DNA from: Sphingomonas paeninsulae
GTDB lineage: Bacteria > Pseudomonadota > Alphaproteobacteria > Sphingomonadales > Sphingomonadaceae
NCBI RefSeq assembly: GCF_003660165.1
Contig: NZ_CP032829.1
Location: 372,001 to 436,000 of the forward strand
DNA: 64,000 nucleotides
Reading direction: 5' to 3'
Below are positions 63,620-64,000 of this stretch, piece after piece (position 1 is the first letter of the stretch; each line of letters begins with the position of its first letter). The translations under genes were made by a program, and so were the position numbers. Under the pieces are notes generated by a model, which was not told the origin of the DNA, made no database searches, and was given only the letters and a program-made list of their open reading frames with translations.

Positions 63620-64000
63620 TTACGGCACGGGGCGTAGCGCATAGCGGCGACAATGTTCGAGATAGCCTCCCTCATGACTGGCAAGCAGGTCAACCACGCT
63701 CAGCCAAAGCCAGGGTGGCGCATCGATCCCGCCGCCGTGCCGGGCGCGCAGAAGGATGATCCATTCGCGGCGCTGTGCAGCATTCATCTGGCGCGCATGG
63801 GCGCGACCGACAACATGAGCCAGATATCGCGCGGAAACCGTCGCCTGGCTGCTCGAAAACTGTTCGAACTCAAGCTTCAGATCCTGTGGCATCAACTCGC
63901 GCAAAACCATCGGTTTACCAAGTACATGGCAAGCGAGCATTCGATCACCGAGATTGGGCGACAGAGCCTTTGCCCCCGCAACGACGCGCTCGCCATGATC
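63620..64000 (-). CDS. DUF2252-family protein, partial (5' end outside the window)
   Basis: The minus-strand frame is open from 63620 to the window edge without a stop and contains GERVVAGAKALSPNLGDRML, KPMVLRELMPQDLKLEFEQF and YLAHVVGRAHARQMNAAQRREW, the C-terminal part of DUF2252 proteins, which have a kinase-like fold of unknown function. An internal ATG at 63940 is not the start, because conserved residues lie upstream of it. It is convergent with the HerA-like gene (24 bp between stops). Confidence 0.8.
   Translation of the reverse strand, partial: DHGERVVAGAKALSPNLGDRMLACHVLGKPMVLRELMPQDLKLEFEQFSSSQATVSARYLAHVVGRAHARQMNAAQRREWIILLRARHGGGIDAPPWLWLSVVDLLASHEGGYLEHCRRYALRPVP

Overview
The window looks like chromosome of a GC-rich alphaproteobacterium, most likely a sphingomonad (Sphingomonadales). 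This is inferred from base composition and from the mix of families: a large TonB receptor paired with a secreted M14 peptidase, NodT-type outer membrane factor, DmdC-like acyl-CoA dehydrogenase, DUF2236 and DUF2252 proteins, and a Kdo-type capsule set. No rRNA, tRNA, CRISPR array, prophage or replication origin was recognised.

Layout. 1-1.2 kb: an IS1595-family transposase. 1.2-4 kb: M48 protease, nitroreductase, YtrA-type GntR regulator and a frameshifted metallophosphoesterase. 4-6.5 kb: wecB-wecC, making UDP-ManNAcA. 7-10.1 kb: small winged-helix regulator, a small unknown protein, GNAT and acyl-CoA dehydrogenase. 10.2-18.7 kb: Sua5, then kdsB-kdsA, a CarF/TMEM189-like lipid desaturase, an outer membrane protein, kpsC-kpsS (both frameshifted) and kdsD/kpsF; together these cover Kdo synthesis, activation and transfer for a capsule anchor. 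18.9-24.4 kb: XdhC, a Tat-exported PaoABC-type molybdenum aldehyde oxidoreductase and a MobA/MocA-like cytidylyltransferase. 24.5-27 kb: DUF2236 oxygenase, family III CoA-transferase and a small protein. 27.2-35.5 kb: GH130, phosphomannomutase-like HAD, rpiA, HAD phosphatase, zwf, gnd, tkt, a sugar-phosphate island. 35.6-41.6 kb: LysR regulator divergent from a leucine-catabolic operon (ivd, MCC beta and alpha, MaoC). 41.6-45.6 kb: NTF2-like protein, MDR oxidoreductase and a large secreted protein of unknown function (frameshifted). 46.1-51.9 kb: TonB receptor and M14 peptidase, bordered on the right by a truncated GNAT gene and an IS3 OrfA remnant. 52.5-54.3 kb: PKHD-type hydroxylase and FMN alpha-hydroxyacid dehydrogenase. 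54.3-61.1 kb: RND efflux operon with a divergent LysR gene. 61.2-64 kb: LysR, HerA-like ATPase, and a DUF2252 gene cut by the window edge.

The most striking property is that five unrelated genes (metallophosphoesterase, kpsC, kpsS, MCC beta, a secreted protein) are each broken by the apparent loss of one base in a G/C homopolymer, and each reads through once that base is restored. This may be consensus error rather than biology, and it decides how the capsule and leucine operons should be read. The best candidates for new biology are the Kdo-capsule set in a probable LPS-free lineage with an embedded plasmalogen-type desaturase, the GH130/phosphomannomutase/pentose-phosphate island, and the unknown secreted protein beside the TonB receptor.
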